A stretch of 64,000 bases of DNA from Telmatospirillum sp. (GCA_009712185.1 WASQ01000054.1:1-64000); one strand, 5' to 3'. Positions 36,915 through 45,762 are shown, counted from the stretch's first letter. Notes: generated from the letters alone by a model not told the origin. Program-made: numbers and translations.

Positions 36915-38853
36915 CCGGCGCCTCGCGCCGGCCGCCCTCGCCCTGGTGTGGGCTCTGGCCGGCGCCGCCCCCGGCCTTCCGGCCCCGGCCGTCGCCGGCG
37001 CCGGCCCAGGGGCGCCGACGCCCTTGCTGCCGACGCCGCTGACGCCCACCTCGTCGGCCGACACACCGTCGTCGCTCGCCCCGGCGCTGGCCCCGTCATT
37101 GACCCCGTCATTGACCCCCCAGGCGGTTCCTCCGGCGCCTCCGTCCGGGCAGCCGGCCCCCCTGTCGCCGGACCTGCGGCGACCGCCGGCGGCCCAACCC
37201 GCCGCTGTGCCGGGCGGCCCCGCGACGCCCTCTCCCGCCGGCCCGGGTCCACGCGGCGACCGGATCGAGGTCCATGACCTGTCGGCGCCCGACGCCAACG
37301 CCACCGGCGTTTATGACGAGGCGCATGGCGGGTTCGGCGCCGACATGTGGTCCGGCACCACGCTGGGCACGGTCCAGAAGGTCATGCCGTTGCTGCCCGC
37401 CCCCACCCCCTGGCGGTCGATCGCGCGGCTGGAACGCAAGCTGCTTTTGTCGGTGGCGGCGGTGCCCGCCGGCAAATCCGCCGGAGAGCCGCTGATCAGG
37501 CTGCGCGCCGACCGTCTGTGGGCGATGGGCGAGGTTGACGGGCTCGCCGCGCTGCTGAAAGGCGTTCCGGAACAGACTCTGACCCCGGATCTGCGCGCGA
37601 GGCTGATCGATGCCGCCCTGGTGGCCGGCGATATCCAGACCGCCTGTCAGCAGGGGACCATTCTGAAAAGCCGCGTCCCCGACGATCTGACAGCGGCTAA
37701 GCTTCAGGTCTTCTGCCAGTTCTCAGCCGGAAAGGCGAACGAGGCCGGCCTTGGCGTCGATCTGCTGCGAGAACAGAAACTGGCGGATCCCGCCTTTTTC
37801 GCGGCCGCGGACGCCCTGTCCGGTATCGCGCCCGGAAAGCTGGACGGTTTCTCCGGCGCCACCGCGCTCACTCTCGCCATGGCCCGCGCGGCCAAGCTCC
37901 CGCTTCCCGAACAGGCGGTCACCGCCGGCATGCCGGCGCCGCTTCTGCGGGCCATCGCCTCCAATCCGACCGCGACCTTGGAGGCCCGCCTCACCGCGGC
38001 CGAGCGGGCCGAGGCGGTCGGTGCCTTCGATACCGAGGCGCTGCGCCAATTGTTCGAACAGGTGACCTTCAACCCGCAGGAACTGAGCGGCCCCTTGAGC
38101 GCCGCCGGCACCGACAAGGGCGTGCGCAGCCGCGCCCTGCTGTTCCGCGCCGCCGAACAGCAGACCCAGCCCGCCGCGAAGGTCGAAATCATTTCCCGCG
38201 CGCTGACGCTGGCGGGCGACGGCCCATCCTATTTCGCCGCCGCGCGCCTTTACGCCCCGCAAATCGCCGGCCTGCACCCCACCCCCGATCTGCTGCCCTT
38301 CGCACCGATGGCGGTTCGCTCGCTGCTGGCGGCCGGACGCCCGGATGTCGCGTCCGCCTGGCACGGGCTTCTGAAAGGGGCCTCGGATCCTGCCATGGCC
38401 CCGGTTGCCGCCGGCCTGTGGCCGCTTCTGAGGCTGGCCGGCGCGGATGCGTCCGTTCCCTCGCAGGCGTTGAGCGCCTGGCGCAAGGCCCGGGTGGATC
38501 TTCCCCCGCCTGTGGCGGAACGGCGTATTCTGGTCGGCTATGGTCTCCTGGCCGCCATGGGTGACAAGGTCCCCGCCGAGGACTGGCTGGCGCTTTATGA
38601 CAATCCGCAGCCGGCGGCCGCCGGCGCGGCGGGCCCGCTCCGTCCGATGCTGTGGCATGGGCTCCGGATGGCGGCGGAGGACCTGCGTCTGGGCGAGAGC
38701 GTTCTGTTCAGTCTGGCGACCCTGGGCGACGGCGCCTTCACCCAGGTCGATCCCACGGACCTCTATCGGTCGGTGGCGGTTCTGCGCCTGATCGGCCTTG
38801 AGGGGGATGCGCGGTCGCTGGCCGTCGAGGCGGCGATCGCCAACGGCGTCTGA
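36895..38853 (+). CDS. Exported Pro/Ala-rich protein of unknown function
   Basis: 652 residues with a signal peptide (1-33, cleavage near AVA-GA) and a low-complexity Pro/Ala/Ser/Thr linker (about 35-120) containing short repeats such as PSLTPSLTP. A helical, TPR-like, Leu/Ala-rich body follows (about 140-650), with no catalytic motif. Relatives in this order have been called antifreeze glycopeptide-like only because of the linker. It overlaps the small membrane protein gene and sits five bases before xerD, suggesting an envelope role at a conserved locus. Confidence 0.8.
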   Translation: MSVSRADRRLAPAALALVWALAGAAPGLPAPAVAGAGPGAPTPLLPTPLTPTSSADTPSSLAPALAPSLTPSLTPQAVPPAPPSGQPAPLSPDLRRPPAAQPAAVPGGPATPSPAGPGPRGDRIEVHDLSAPDANATGVYDEAHGGFGADMWSGTTLGTVQKVMPLLPAPTPWRSIARLERKLLLSVAAVPAGKSAGEPLIRLRADRLWAMGEVDGLAALLKGVPEQTLTPDLRARLIDAALVAGDIQTACQQGTILKSRVPDDLTAAKLQVFCQFSAGKANEAGLGVDLLREQKLADPAFFAAADALSGIAPGKLDGFSGATALTLAMARAAKLPLPEQAVTAGMPAPLLRAIASNPTATLEARLTAAERAEAVGAFDTEALRQLFEQVTFNPQELSGPLSAAGTDKGVRSRALLFRAAEQQTQPAAKVEIISRALTLAGDGPSYFAAARLYAPQIAGLHPTPDLLPFAPMAVRSLLAAGRPDVASAWHGLLKGASDPAMAPVAAGLWPLLRLAGADASVPSQALSAWRKARVDLPPPVAERRILVGYGLLAAMGDKVPAEDWLALYDNPQPAAAGAAGPLRPMLWHGLRMAAEDLRLGESVLFSLATLGDGAFTQVDPTDLYRSVAVLRLIGLEGDARSLAVEAAIANGV

Positions 38854-38858
38854 CGGCG

Positions 38859-39776
38859 ATGACGTCGGACGGAGGGGAACGCCATATCGAGGCCTTTCTG
38901 GAGATGATGGCGGCGGAACGCGGAGCCGCCGCCAACACTCTGGACGCCTATCGCCGCGATCTTGAAAATTTCGCCGCTTTTCTCGGTCCGCTGGGACTGG
39001 CGGTGCAGGAGGCCGGTGCCGACGCGCTGAGGGACTATCTCAGCGCGATGCGCCTGGATGGCCTGTCGGCGCGGACGGCGGCACGGCGCCTGTCGACGCT
39101 GCGCCAGTTCCATCACTTCCTGTTCGCGGAAGGCATCCGCGCCGACGATCCCGGACTGATGATCGACGGTCCCCGTCTGGGCCGCCCCCTGCCCAAATAT
39201 CTGTCCGAGGCCGAGGTCGAAAGCCTGATCGCCGCCGCCCGCCGTCAGGAGGGCGTGGCTGGTCTCCGCTGCGTCGCCATGGTGGAACTGCTTTATGCGA
39301 CCGGCCTGCGCGTTTCGGAGCTGGTGGGGCTGCCGGCCAGCACCGTCGCACGGGGGCCGGAAACGCTTGTGGTGCGGGGCAAGGGCGGCAAAGAACGGAT
39401 GGTTCCGCTGGGGGCGGCGGCGCGAGAGGCGGTTGCCCTGTGGCTGACGGCGCGGCACCCGAAATCGAGCCGCTGGCTGTTTCCCGGAGAAAGGGCCGAC
39501 CGGCCTTTGACCCGCAACGCCTTCGGCCGGATCCTGGGCGCCCTTGCGATCGAGGCCGGCATCGCGCCGTCCCGCGTGTCACCGCATGTCCTGCGTCATT
39601 CTTTCGCCAGCCATCTGCTGGCCCATGGCGCGGATCTGCGCAGCGTGCAGCAGATGCTGGGGCATGCCGACATCGCGACCACGCAGATCTACACGCATGT
39701 TCTTGATGAGCGCCTGAAGGCCCTCGTTACCGCCCATCACCCCCTGTCGCGCCGGAAGACCCCGTCCGATCGCTGA
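38859..39776 (+). CDS. xerD: Tyrosine recombinase XerD
   Basis: Site-specific recombinase that, with XerC, resolves chromosome dimers at dif. The 305-residue protein has a core-binding domain (1-105) and a catalytic domain with the full set: Arg in ATGLRVSELVG, Lys in RGKGGKERMV, HxxR in HVLRHSFASHLL, His in MLGHADIATTQ and Tyr in QIYTHV. Housekeeping length and motifs favour XerD over a mobile-element integrase. Confidence 0.95.
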   Translation: MTSDGGERHIEAFLEMMAAERGAAANTLDAYRRDLENFAAFLGPLGLAVQEAGADALRDYLSAMRLDGLSARTAARRLSTLRQFHHFLFAEGIRADDPGLMIDGPRLGRPLPKYLSEAEVESLIAAARRQEGVAGLRCVAMVELLYATGLRVSELVGLPASTVARGPETLVVRGKGGKERMVPLGAAAREAVALWLTARHPKSSRWLFPGERADRPLTRNAFGRILGALAIEAGIAPSRVSPHVLRHSFASHLLAHGADLRSVQQMLGHADIATTQIYTHVLDERLKALVTAHHPLSRRKTPSDR

Positions 39777-39818
39777 TGCGGGACAGGCGTTCCGGTGGTC
39801 TTCGCCGGTGGGTCCGGT

Positions 39819-40304
39819 TCAGAAAACCGCCAGGGACCGGATGTAGATATCGCCCTGCCAGCTATGGCCCAGGGTCTCCTCCGCCGCCAGACGCAGGCAT
39901 TCCTTGGCGGCGCGCGCGCCGCCGTGGGCGGCTTCCAGGAACTCGGCCGGCCGGCTTTGAAGCCGGGGACCGGCCTTGGCGACGATGTCCTTCATATGAT
40001 CGCGGACCTGCGACAGGGAGCGGCTGTCCGAGGACTGGAAATAGGCATCGACCAGAACACGCTGCCAGCGGCCGGTCTCATGATTCTGGACAGAGGCGAC
40101 GACACGCGGCATAGCCAGGGCATTGTCGGGCAACTTTGAGGGAATCTCGTTCGGCGCCAGCTCGTGACGCTGCTCGACGCGATGCCCGCCCAACGAAATA
40201 TCGCGGGCGGAAGCGGACGTCACGGACAGGCAGAAGACCATGGCGGCGGCAACAACGCCCGCGGCCAGCGGCGTCGCGACAACCTTTCGGTAGCAAGCGG
40301 ACAT
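39819..40304 (-). CDS. Exported protein of unknown function
   Basis: 161 residues with a signal peptide (about 1-33, cleavage near ASA-RD). The mature part contains LAMPRVVASVQNHETGRWQRV, VRDHMKDIVAKAGPRL and ends IYIRSLAVF. Strand-helix pattern and the terminal I-R-S-hydrophobic end are loosely FliL-like but not enough to assign. AGGAG lies five bases upstream of the ATG. It has its own AT-rich promoter region with palindromes (40366-40410) and no obvious partner gene. Confidence 0.7.
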   Translation of the reverse strand: MSACYRKVVATPLAAGVVAAAMVFCLSVTSASARDISLGGHRVEQRHELAPNEIPSKLPDNALAMPRVVASVQNHETGRWQRVLVDAYFQSSDSRSLSQVRDHMKDIVAKAGPRLQSRPAEFLEAAHGGARAAKECLRLAAEETLGHSWQGDIYIRSLAVF

Positions 40305-40365
40305 CGCATCTCCTGCAAAAGTAATTGTGAGGATGACGCGACTTTAAGAACAGTTACCCCGGAAT

Positions 40366-40410
40366 GCAATATTATTAAGTCTTAATAATATTGCGTAAAA
40401 TTTTACTCAA
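40366..40410 (-). promoter_or_regulatory. AT-rich promoter with two palindromes
   Basis: On the minus strand TTGAGT (40410-40405) and TATTAA (40387-40382) are 17 bases apart. The -10 lies inside a perfect inverted repeat with 14-base arms, GCAATATTATTAAG and its complement around one T (40366-40394). GTAAAATTTTAC (40395-40406), a second perfect palindrome, sits in the spacer. This AT-rich block stands out in a GC-rich genome and looks like an operator for the exported-protein gene. Confidence 0.55.
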
Positions 40411-40432
40411 TTGAAGGGGCGAGACATTCGCC

Positions 40433-41272
40433 TCAACAGGGACCGATCATCGCCCGGACATCGTCCGGCCCCAGGCCTGACCGGCGCAGGCTGGAGAGGC
40501 TGGTGGCCCGGTCACGCTTCGCGAGGCGGCGTCCGCTGGCATCGGTCAACAGGCGGTGATGGTGCCATTCGGGGACCGGCAGCTCCAGCAGGGCCTGCAA
40601 CAGCCGGTGGATGTGCGTGGCGGCGAAAAGATCCCGCCCCCGTGTCACCAGGGTCACGTCCTGAAGCGCGTCATCGACCGTGACCGCCAGATGATAGCTG
40701 GCCGGCACATCCTTGCGGGCCAGGACGACGTCGCCGAAGAGATCGGGCGTGGCCCGGATAACGCCTTCCCGCCGGTCGGTCCAGGTCAGCGGCCCGGCCA
40801 TCGCCATCGCCTTGTCCATGTCGATCCGCAGGGCATAAGGCTGTCCGGCCGCGATCCGGTCTTCCCGCTCCGCGACCGACAATGATCGGCATAATCCGGG
40901 ATAGCGGGGGCCATCCGGCCCCTGGGGCGCGCCGCCGGCCTGCGCGATCTCGCGGGCGATATCGGCACGCGTGCAGAAACAGGGATAAAGAAGCCCCATG
41001 CGGTCGAGCCGGGACAGGGCGGCGCCATAGTCGTCCCAATGATCGGACTGCCGGCGCACCGGTTGTTCCCAGGACAGGCCCAGCCAGGCGAGGTCCTCCA
41101 GCAGTCCCGCGACATAGACGTCGCGGCAGCGGCTGGTATCGATATCCTCGATCCGCACCAGGAACCGTCCGCCCCCCTTCGCGGCTTCGCCGGCGGCAAA
41201 CAGGGCGCTGAAGGCATGCCCCAGATGCAGCTCGCCGCTGGGGCTCGGCGCAAAACGCGTGACGATCGGCAT
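40433..41272 (-). CDS. gluQ: Glutamyl-Q tRNA(Asp) synthetase
   Basis: Attaches Glu to the queuosine base at the wobble position of tRNA-Asp. The 279-residue protein is a class I GluRS catalytic domain without the anticodon-binding half. It starts MPIVTRFAPSPSGELHLGHA (HIGH equivalent HLGH), has Cys of the zinc site in YPCFCTR and PGLCRSL, and the KMSKS equivalent LAKRDRATS near the end. ATG 41272 is chosen because the longer frame only adds intergenic repeat sequence. Confidence 0.93.
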   Translation of the reverse strand: MPIVTRFAPSPSGELHLGHAFSALFAAGEAAKGGGRFLVRIEDIDTSRCRDVYVAGLLEDLAWLGLSWEQPVRRQSDHWDDYGAALSRLDRMGLLYPCFCTRADIAREIAQAGGAPQGPDGPRYPGLCRSLSVAEREDRIAAGQPYALRIDMDKAMAMAGPLTWTDRREGVIRATPDLFGDVVLARKDVPASYHLAVTVDDALQDVTLVTRGRDLFAATHIHRLLQALLELPVPEWHHHRLLTDASGRRLAKRDRATSLSSLRRSGLGPDDVRAMIGPC

Positions 41273-41344
41273 GATAGGGCACACTATCCTTTTTGACGGC
41301 GTCGAAGCCAGTGCCGGAGTGGCGGCAAACGACGCCCGAGCGGT

Positions 41345-41526
41345 CCGCAGGGCCGCGCCCGGCGATTGAGGGAAACAGGGCGGGCGTCCCCACACGGCCC
41401 CGCCGCCGCCGCGCGCGACGGAAGGAATGTCACAGGCCGCCTCCTCGCGGTCGGGCGTTGAGCCCGCCGGAGCGCGAGCGGAGGAAGCCCAAGCGGGCCG
41501 CAGGGCCGCGCCCGGCGATTGAGGGA
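41345..41526. repeat. 29-bp direct repeat in the gluQ-esterase gap
   Basis: Positions 41345-41373 and 41498-41526 are identical and 153 bases apart; both end in GCGATTGAGGGA. The intervening sequence is GC-rich and noncoding. Possibly a trace of an intergenic element duplication. Confidence 0.75.
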
Positions 41527-41550
41527 GAAACAGATGCAAAGGAGATCATC

Positions 41551-42213
41551 ATGACGCCGGCCACGCTTCAGGGCCCGTCTCTGTCCCCGGCCTCCGGGGC
41601 GCCGGCCGCGCAACTGGTGGTGTTTCTCCATGGTGTCGGCGCCGACGGTGACGACCTGATCGCTCTCGCGCCCTATTTCGCCCACCGGCTTCCCGACGCG
41701 GATTTTCTGGCCCCGCACGCGCCTTTTCCCTTCGATATGGCTCCGTCCGGGCGCCAGTGGTTCAGCATGGGCGATCTCAGTCCGGCGTCCCTTCAGGCCG
41801 GGGTGGATACGGCCGCCCCCCTGTTGAACGCCTGGCTGGATGCCGAGCTGGCGGCGCGGGGCCTGTCGGACAGCGACCTTGCCCTGGTCGGCTTTTCGCA
41901 GGGAACGGTGATGGCCCTTCAGGTCGCACTCAGGCGCAAGGCCGCCTGCCGGGCCGTGGTCGGATATTCGGGTTTTCTCGCCATGCCGGATTCCCTGCCC
42001 GAGGAGGTGACGGCGCGCCCGCCCGTTCTTCTGGTCCATGGCGACGCTGATGAAGTGGTGCCGTTCGCGCTGATGCCTCTGGCGGAGAAGGCGCTGGCGA
42101 CCATCGATGTTCCGGTCAGGGTTCAGATCCGGCCGGGCCTCGGGCATGGCATCGACGATGCGGGACTGGCGGCCGGAATCGACTTCGTCGCCCGGGCTTT
42201 CGGCGCCCCATGA
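41551..42213 (+). CDS. Carboxylesterase/phospholipase family hydrolase
   Basis: 220-residue serine hydrolase of the YpfH/carboxylesterase type. It has FLHGVGADGDDLI (oxyanion loop), the nucleophile elbow VGFSQGTVMAL (about residue 115), the acid in LVHGDADEVVP and the His in GLGHGIDDAGL. AAGGAG lies seven bases before ATG 41551. No signal peptide. Acts on a short-chain or lysophospholipid-type ester, judged only from the family. Confidence 0.88.
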   Translation: MTPATLQGPSLSPASGAPAAQLVVFLHGVGADGDDLIALAPYFAHRLPDADFLAPHAPFPFDMAPSGRQWFSMGDLSPASLQAGVDTAAPLLNAWLDAELAARGLSDSDLALVGFSQGTVMALQVALRRKAACRAVVGYSGFLAMPDSLPEEVTARPPVLLVHGDADEVVPFALMPLAEKALATIDVPVRVQIRPGLGHGIDDAGLAAGIDFVARAFGAP

Positions 42214-42304
42214 CCCGCTGTCACGTAATTGTTATGGTTGATTACCCGCACTTTCTGGTAGATACCCTAGATATGGTGACCGCAACCAATGGAGGGGGCG
42301 GATT

Positions 42305-42868
42305 TTGTCGCTGGCGCTTGAAAGCTGTCCGGCTCTGGTCCTGAACGCCGACTTCAGACCGTTGAGCTATTATCCGCTCTCGCTCTGGCCGTGGCAGGAG
42401 GCGGTCAAGGCGGTTGTCGCGGACAGGGTCAATGTCATCTCGGTCTACAACCGGTCGATCCGATCTCCCTCCTCCATGATCCCCCTGCCCAGCGTCATTT
42501 CCCTCAAGGAATATATCCCGACCAGGCGGCGCCCGGCCTTCACGCGGTTCAACGTCTTTCTGCGCGACCGCTTCACCTGCCAGTATTGTGGCAATTCGCT
42601 GCCAACCCACGACCTGACCTTCGATCATGTGGTTCCCCGCTGCAAGGGGGGCCATACGACGTGGGAGAATGTGGTGACGGCCTGTTCGCCCTGTAATTTG
42701 CGCAAGGGAAGCCGCCTCCCGCATGAGGCGAAGATGTTTCCGCTGATCCGTCCGCTGGCTCCGACCAACTTCCTGTTGCAGGAGCATGGTCGCGCATTTC
42801 CGCCCAACTATCTGCACGAAAGCTGGCGGGACTTTCTCTATTGGGATACCGAGCTGGATCCGGTGTGA
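42305..42868 (+). CDS. HNH endonuclease
   Basis: 187 residues, TTG start at 42305 (no nearby ATG or GTG fits the conserved N-terminal PALVLNADFRPLSYYPLSLW). The HNH ββα-metal motif is FTCQYCGN...LTFDHVVPRCKGG...NVVTACSPCNLRKG (about 95-140), with two CxxC pairs for structural zinc. This is the widespread chromosomal, non-mobile type. Its physiological substrate is unknown. Confidence 0.88.
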   Translation: MSLALESCPALVLNADFRPLSYYPLSLWPWQEAVKAVVADRVNVISVYNRSIRSPSSMIPLPSVISLKEYIPTRRRPAFTRFNVFLRDRFTCQYCGNSLPTHDLTFDHVVPRCKGGHTTWENVVTACSPCNLRKGSRLPHEAKMFPLIRPLAPTNFLLQEHGRAFPPNYLHESWRDFLYWDTELDPV

Positions 42869-42932
42869 CCGGACGGCCGGGCGCCGGGCTCATCCCCGAC
42901 GCCGTCCGGCCACCTTATCCCCGCCTCCCGGG

Positions 42933-43514
42933 TCAGAACCGCTCCGACAGCCAGATCGCGACTTTCGTCCCGGCCTTGATGGCGGAGGACAGGACGGGAT
43001 AGGCCGGCGTCTGTTCGGCCCCGTTGGCGAGGCCGATGTCGCGGTGATGCAGTTCCTCCTCGCGGAAGGTGGTGACCGTGGCCTTGAGATCGGCCTCGTC
43101 CTCGCCCAGTTGCTCAAGCTGCCGGGCATAATGCTGCTCGATGGTCTCCTCGACCGCCACGGTGCAGGCCATGGCGGCCTTTTCGCCGAGAAGGGCGGTG
43201 CCTGCCCCCAGGGCGAAGCCGGCGATATGCCAGATCGGCTGAAGCAGCGTCGGCCGCACGCGGCGATGACTGACCAGATCGTTGAAGGTCTCGAGATGGT
43301 GGCGCTCCTGCTCCTCCATCGTCTTCAGCGCATCGGAACAGGCCCTGCGGCGGCCGAGAATGGCGCGCTGGCCCTGGTAGATCCGAACGGCGCCATATTC
43401 GCCGGCCTGATCGACCCGAAGGATCCGTTCCAGCAGTTCGCGCGGCCCCGGATCGCCCGGCATCAGGCGTTCGGCGGTCCGGGTTCCGGTCCCGGTGGTG
43501 GTGTTATCGCTCAT
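42933..43514 (-). CDS. coq7: Demethoxyubiquinone hydroxylase
   Basis: Di-iron carboxylate enzyme of the ubiquinone pathway, hydroxylating 2-polyprenyl-3-methyl-6-methoxybenzoquinol. 193 residues from ATG 43514. The ferritin-like iron ligands lie in DQAGEYGAVRIY, MEEQERHHLETF, VEETIEQHY and FREEELHHRD. An upstream in-frame TTG (43523) would overlap dsbB. Bacteria carry Coq7 or UbiF; this is clearly Coq7. Confidence 0.95.
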   Translation of the reverse strand: MSDNTTTGTGTRTAERLMPGDPGPRELLERILRVDQAGEYGAVRIYQGQRAILGRRRACSDALKTMEEQERHHLETFNDLVSHRRVRPTLLQPIWHIAGFALGAGTALLGEKAAMACTVAVEETIEQHYARQLEQLGEDEADLKATVTTFREEELHHRDIGLANGAEQTPAYPVLSSAIKAGTKVAIWLSERF

Positions 43515-43519
43515 ATGGA

Positions 43520-43999
43520 TCAACCCTGTTGTTGGAGACGCCGCACCGACCAGCCGCTGAACAGGGCCAGACAGAAGGCGAACATCGCATTATAGCCCGC
43601 CATCGAGATTCCGAAGATCGACCATGGAACGCGGTCACAGGGCACCGGCGGCGGGCCGGCCAGCAAAGCCTGAAGATCGGCGGCGCTGTTGGCCTGGGGA
43701 TTGGCGCCACCGACGCAGGAGGATTCCCACAGATGCTGCTCGACCCCGACATGGTAGACGGCGATTCCGCTGTCGATCAGGAAGGCGAGAGCGCAAAGCC
43801 CCACCAGAAACAACCGGACGCGGGGCGGCGCCTTCAGCGCCAGGGCGGACAGAACCCCGGCGGTGACATAGGGAATCCGCTGATAGATGCACAAGGGACA
43901 GGGGGGCAGGCCGAACCCGTACTGGGTGATGAGCGCCGTCGCCATGGCTCCGGCGCAGGCCAGCAGCAGCAAAGCGGGATAAAGACGGGGGGAAGTCAT
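43520..43999 (-). CDS. dsbB: Disulfide bond formation protein B
   Basis: Inner-membrane protein that reoxidises DsbA using quinone. 159 residues from ATG 43999 with four predicted helices. The first Cys pair is FGLPPCPLCIYQR, the second is in SSCVGG and PVPCDRVPW, as in DsbB/DsbI. Coq7, a ubiquinone enzyme, follows five bases downstream, but this may be only proximity. Confidence 0.92.
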   Translation of the reverse strand: MTSPRLYPALLLLACAGAMATALITQYGFGLPPCPLCIYQRIPYVTAGVLSALALKAPPRVRLFLVGLCALAFLIDSGIAVYHVGVEQHLWESSCVGGANPQANSAADLQALLAGPPPVPCDRVPWSIFGISMAGYNAMFAFCLALFSGWSVRRLQQQG

Positions 44000-44001
44000 G
44001 A

Positions 44002-44580
44002 TCAGAAGACCCGGATGATGAAAAAGCCGCCGACCAGGGCGACCACGAAGGCCGTGGTGACCAGCGTCAGCCGCCGCTCGATGAAATCGCGGATCGGTTC
44101 GCCGAAGAAATAGAGCAGCCCGGCCACCAGGAAGAAGCGCATGGCGCGCGACCCGATCGACGCCAGGGTGAAAACCATGGGATCGAGATGGCTGAAGCCG
44201 GCGGTGATGGTGATCAGCTTGAACGGGATCGGGGTCCAGCCCTTCGCCAGGATGACCCAGCCGCCATTGACCGCGAACCAGGACTGGAAGGTCTGGAAAC
44301 TGGCCTCCAGATGGTAGAAGGCGATGATGGGCCGCCCCACCACCTCGAACAGGGAATAGCCGATCAGATAACCGAGCCAGCCGCCGACGACCGAGGCCGC
44401 GGTCGCCACCAGGGCATAGCGCCACGCCTTATGGCGCGCCGCCAGGACCATAGGAATGAGCATGATGTCGGGCGGAATGGGAAAGACGGAGCTTTCGATG
44501 AAGGCGACGGCCACCAGCCACCACAACGCATGGCGGTGGGACGCCATCCTCATCATCCAGTCATAGACGCGTTTCAGCAC
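44002..44580 (-). CDS. YqaA/DedA family membrane protein
   Basis: SNARE-associated (DedA-like) inner-membrane protein of 192 residues. GTG 44580 is chosen because it gives the conserved N terminus (VLKRVYDWMMRMASHRHALW), followed by IESSVFPIPPDIMLIPMVL and GWTPIPFKLITITAG (the F/PIP-x-K signature). Longer frames run into tRNA-Leu and are not protein. Two bases before dsbB, likely cotranscribed. Role in lipid or proton homeostasis is suggested for the family only. Confidence 0.88.
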   Translation of the reverse strand: MLKRVYDWMMRMASHRHALWWLVAVAFIESSVFPIPPDIMLIPMVLAARHKAWRYALVATAASVVGGWLGYLIGYSLFEVVGRPIIAFYHLEASFQTFQSWFAVNGGWVILAKGWTPIPFKLITITAGFSHLDPMVFTLASIGSRAMRFFLVAGLLYFFGEPIRDFIERRLTLVTTAFVVALVGGFFIIRVF

Positions 44581-44741
44581 GTGGGTCTTCCCCGTCTGGT
44601 TTCGGACATACCCAGCGAGATGTAGCGCCAGCGCCCGCCCGGCGCAACGAGGGAATGGCCGTCGCTCCCCGCCCGGCCGGAAAAGGTCTGTTGCCGGACC
44701 GGGCAGACCGCGCCGGATCCACCGGGCGCCATGACAAACTA

Positions 44742-44769
44742 TTGACCGGCCGAAAACCTTGGCTATAGT
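44742..44769 (+). promoter_or_regulatory. Promoter of tRNA-Leu
   Basis: TTGACC (44742-44747) and TATAGT (44764-44769) are 16 bases apart, about 19 bases before the tRNA 5' end. Confidence 0.7.
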
Positions 44770-44787
44770 CGGCCCCCTACCTCCGGT

Positions 44788-44873
44788 GCCCCAGTGGCGG
44801 AATGGTAGACGCGGCAGACTCAAAATCTGTTGCCGGCAACGGCGTGTTGGTTCGAGTCCGACCTGGGGCACCA
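44788..44873 (+). tRNA. tRNA-Leu (CAA)
   Basis: A type II tRNA with long variable arm. Acceptor GCCCCAG pairs with CTGGGGC, followed by discriminator A and an encoded CCA (44871-44873). The anticodon stem GCAGA/TCTGT encloses the loop CTCAAAA, giving anticodon CAA for UUG codons. T arm is GTTCGAGTCC. Long frames on both strands through this gene are not protein. Confidence 0.97.
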
Positions 44874-45254
44874 AGAGGTTGAGGCCATCGCCTCACCTCA
44901 TCCGAAATCGCAAAATTCTCCTCCTTTTTTGCATGACGCCATGTGGCGCCGGGTGAGCTTGACGCACCTGCTCCGTTCCTCGGCAATGCAGCCGGCCAGA
45001 CTGATAAAGTTGGGTCGCTGTAGGGGGCGAGATTGGATCTCATGTCGGCACTCATGGCGAACATTGACCAACTCGAAGGCGTATTCATGCCCGAGGCTGC
45101 GGGGCACCGGCCCCAATACGTCATCCCCGGTTCACTCTCAGAAATTTCTTACAGAAAGATCTCAGGACAGGGAGACGGCTCCGCTACACAGTCGGCTCCA
45201 CGCGATCGCCAAACCCGCGTGGCGGATGGGCGGGCAACTGCCAAGTACCCACGC

Positions 45255-45762
45255 ATGTCCAACAAACAATATTCTGTTTCAAACGTGGGAGGAGAGGGCA
45301 CTGTTCAATTCTTGCAATGCATCGGCCGCTGTCGCATTTGTATTCCGGCACAGAATCGATTCAGAGACATTAGCCCGGCAAATTCATGTTCCGACAGAAA
45401 ATATTTTAGGCCTCGCAGCCCATGAATCCCAATATGGTGCTGGGCGCTTTGCCAGAGACGGTAAAAATTATTTCTCGCTGCACGCCCCGGCGCCTTTACA
45501 AACCGACACGATGACGGCCCTGGAGGATCCCGATGTGGTCGTCGCGACGTTTTCATCATTTTACCAATCAGGACAATATTTCCTCCTCCGCTACGGAGGA
45601 TTCGTTAAAGACCGACCCGATGCGAAAGAATTCGCGGCAGCCCTTGTCCGGTAGGGCTTCAATTCAGGAAAGAGGAGTCGGGGCGGCACCGACAACTATG
45701 CAAAAATTGTCGCCGATTGCATCGCCATGGTCCGGCAGAGGTTGCAATGTACCGTTGGATGA
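45255..45762 (+). pseudogene. Glucosaminidase-type peptidoglycan hydrolase, broken
   Basis: From about 45313 one frame reads CNASAAVAFVFRHRIDSETL, then ILGLAAHESQYGAGRFARDG and NYFSLHAPAPL, close to glucosaminidase (FlgJ-like) wall hydrolases. The frame hits TAG at 45652-45654 and then continues in the same frame with GGTDNYAKIVADCIAMVRQR to a TGA at 45760-45762, a plausible natural C terminus. The likely start MSNKQYSVSNVGGEGTVQF (45255) lies in another frame, so a frameshift near 45310 is suspected. Codons are AT-richer than neighbours (AAT ATT TTA, GGT AAA AAT TAT), suggesting transfer. The real 3' end overlaps the next gene. Confidence 0.65.

Noticed and set aside
38859-39776. Phage or mobile-element integrase
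   Set aside because: Length, motif set and core neighbours identify XerD.
42305-42868. Homing or restriction HNH nuclease marking a mobile element
   Set aside because: It matches the stand-alone chromosomal HNH family, with no intron, intein, methyltransferase or terminal repeats around it.
44830-45312. Protein-coding N-terminal extension of the glucosaminidase starting inside the tRNA
   Set aside because: The sequence overlaps tRNA-Leu, is Arg/Ser/His-rich without domain character, and has no ribosome binding site.
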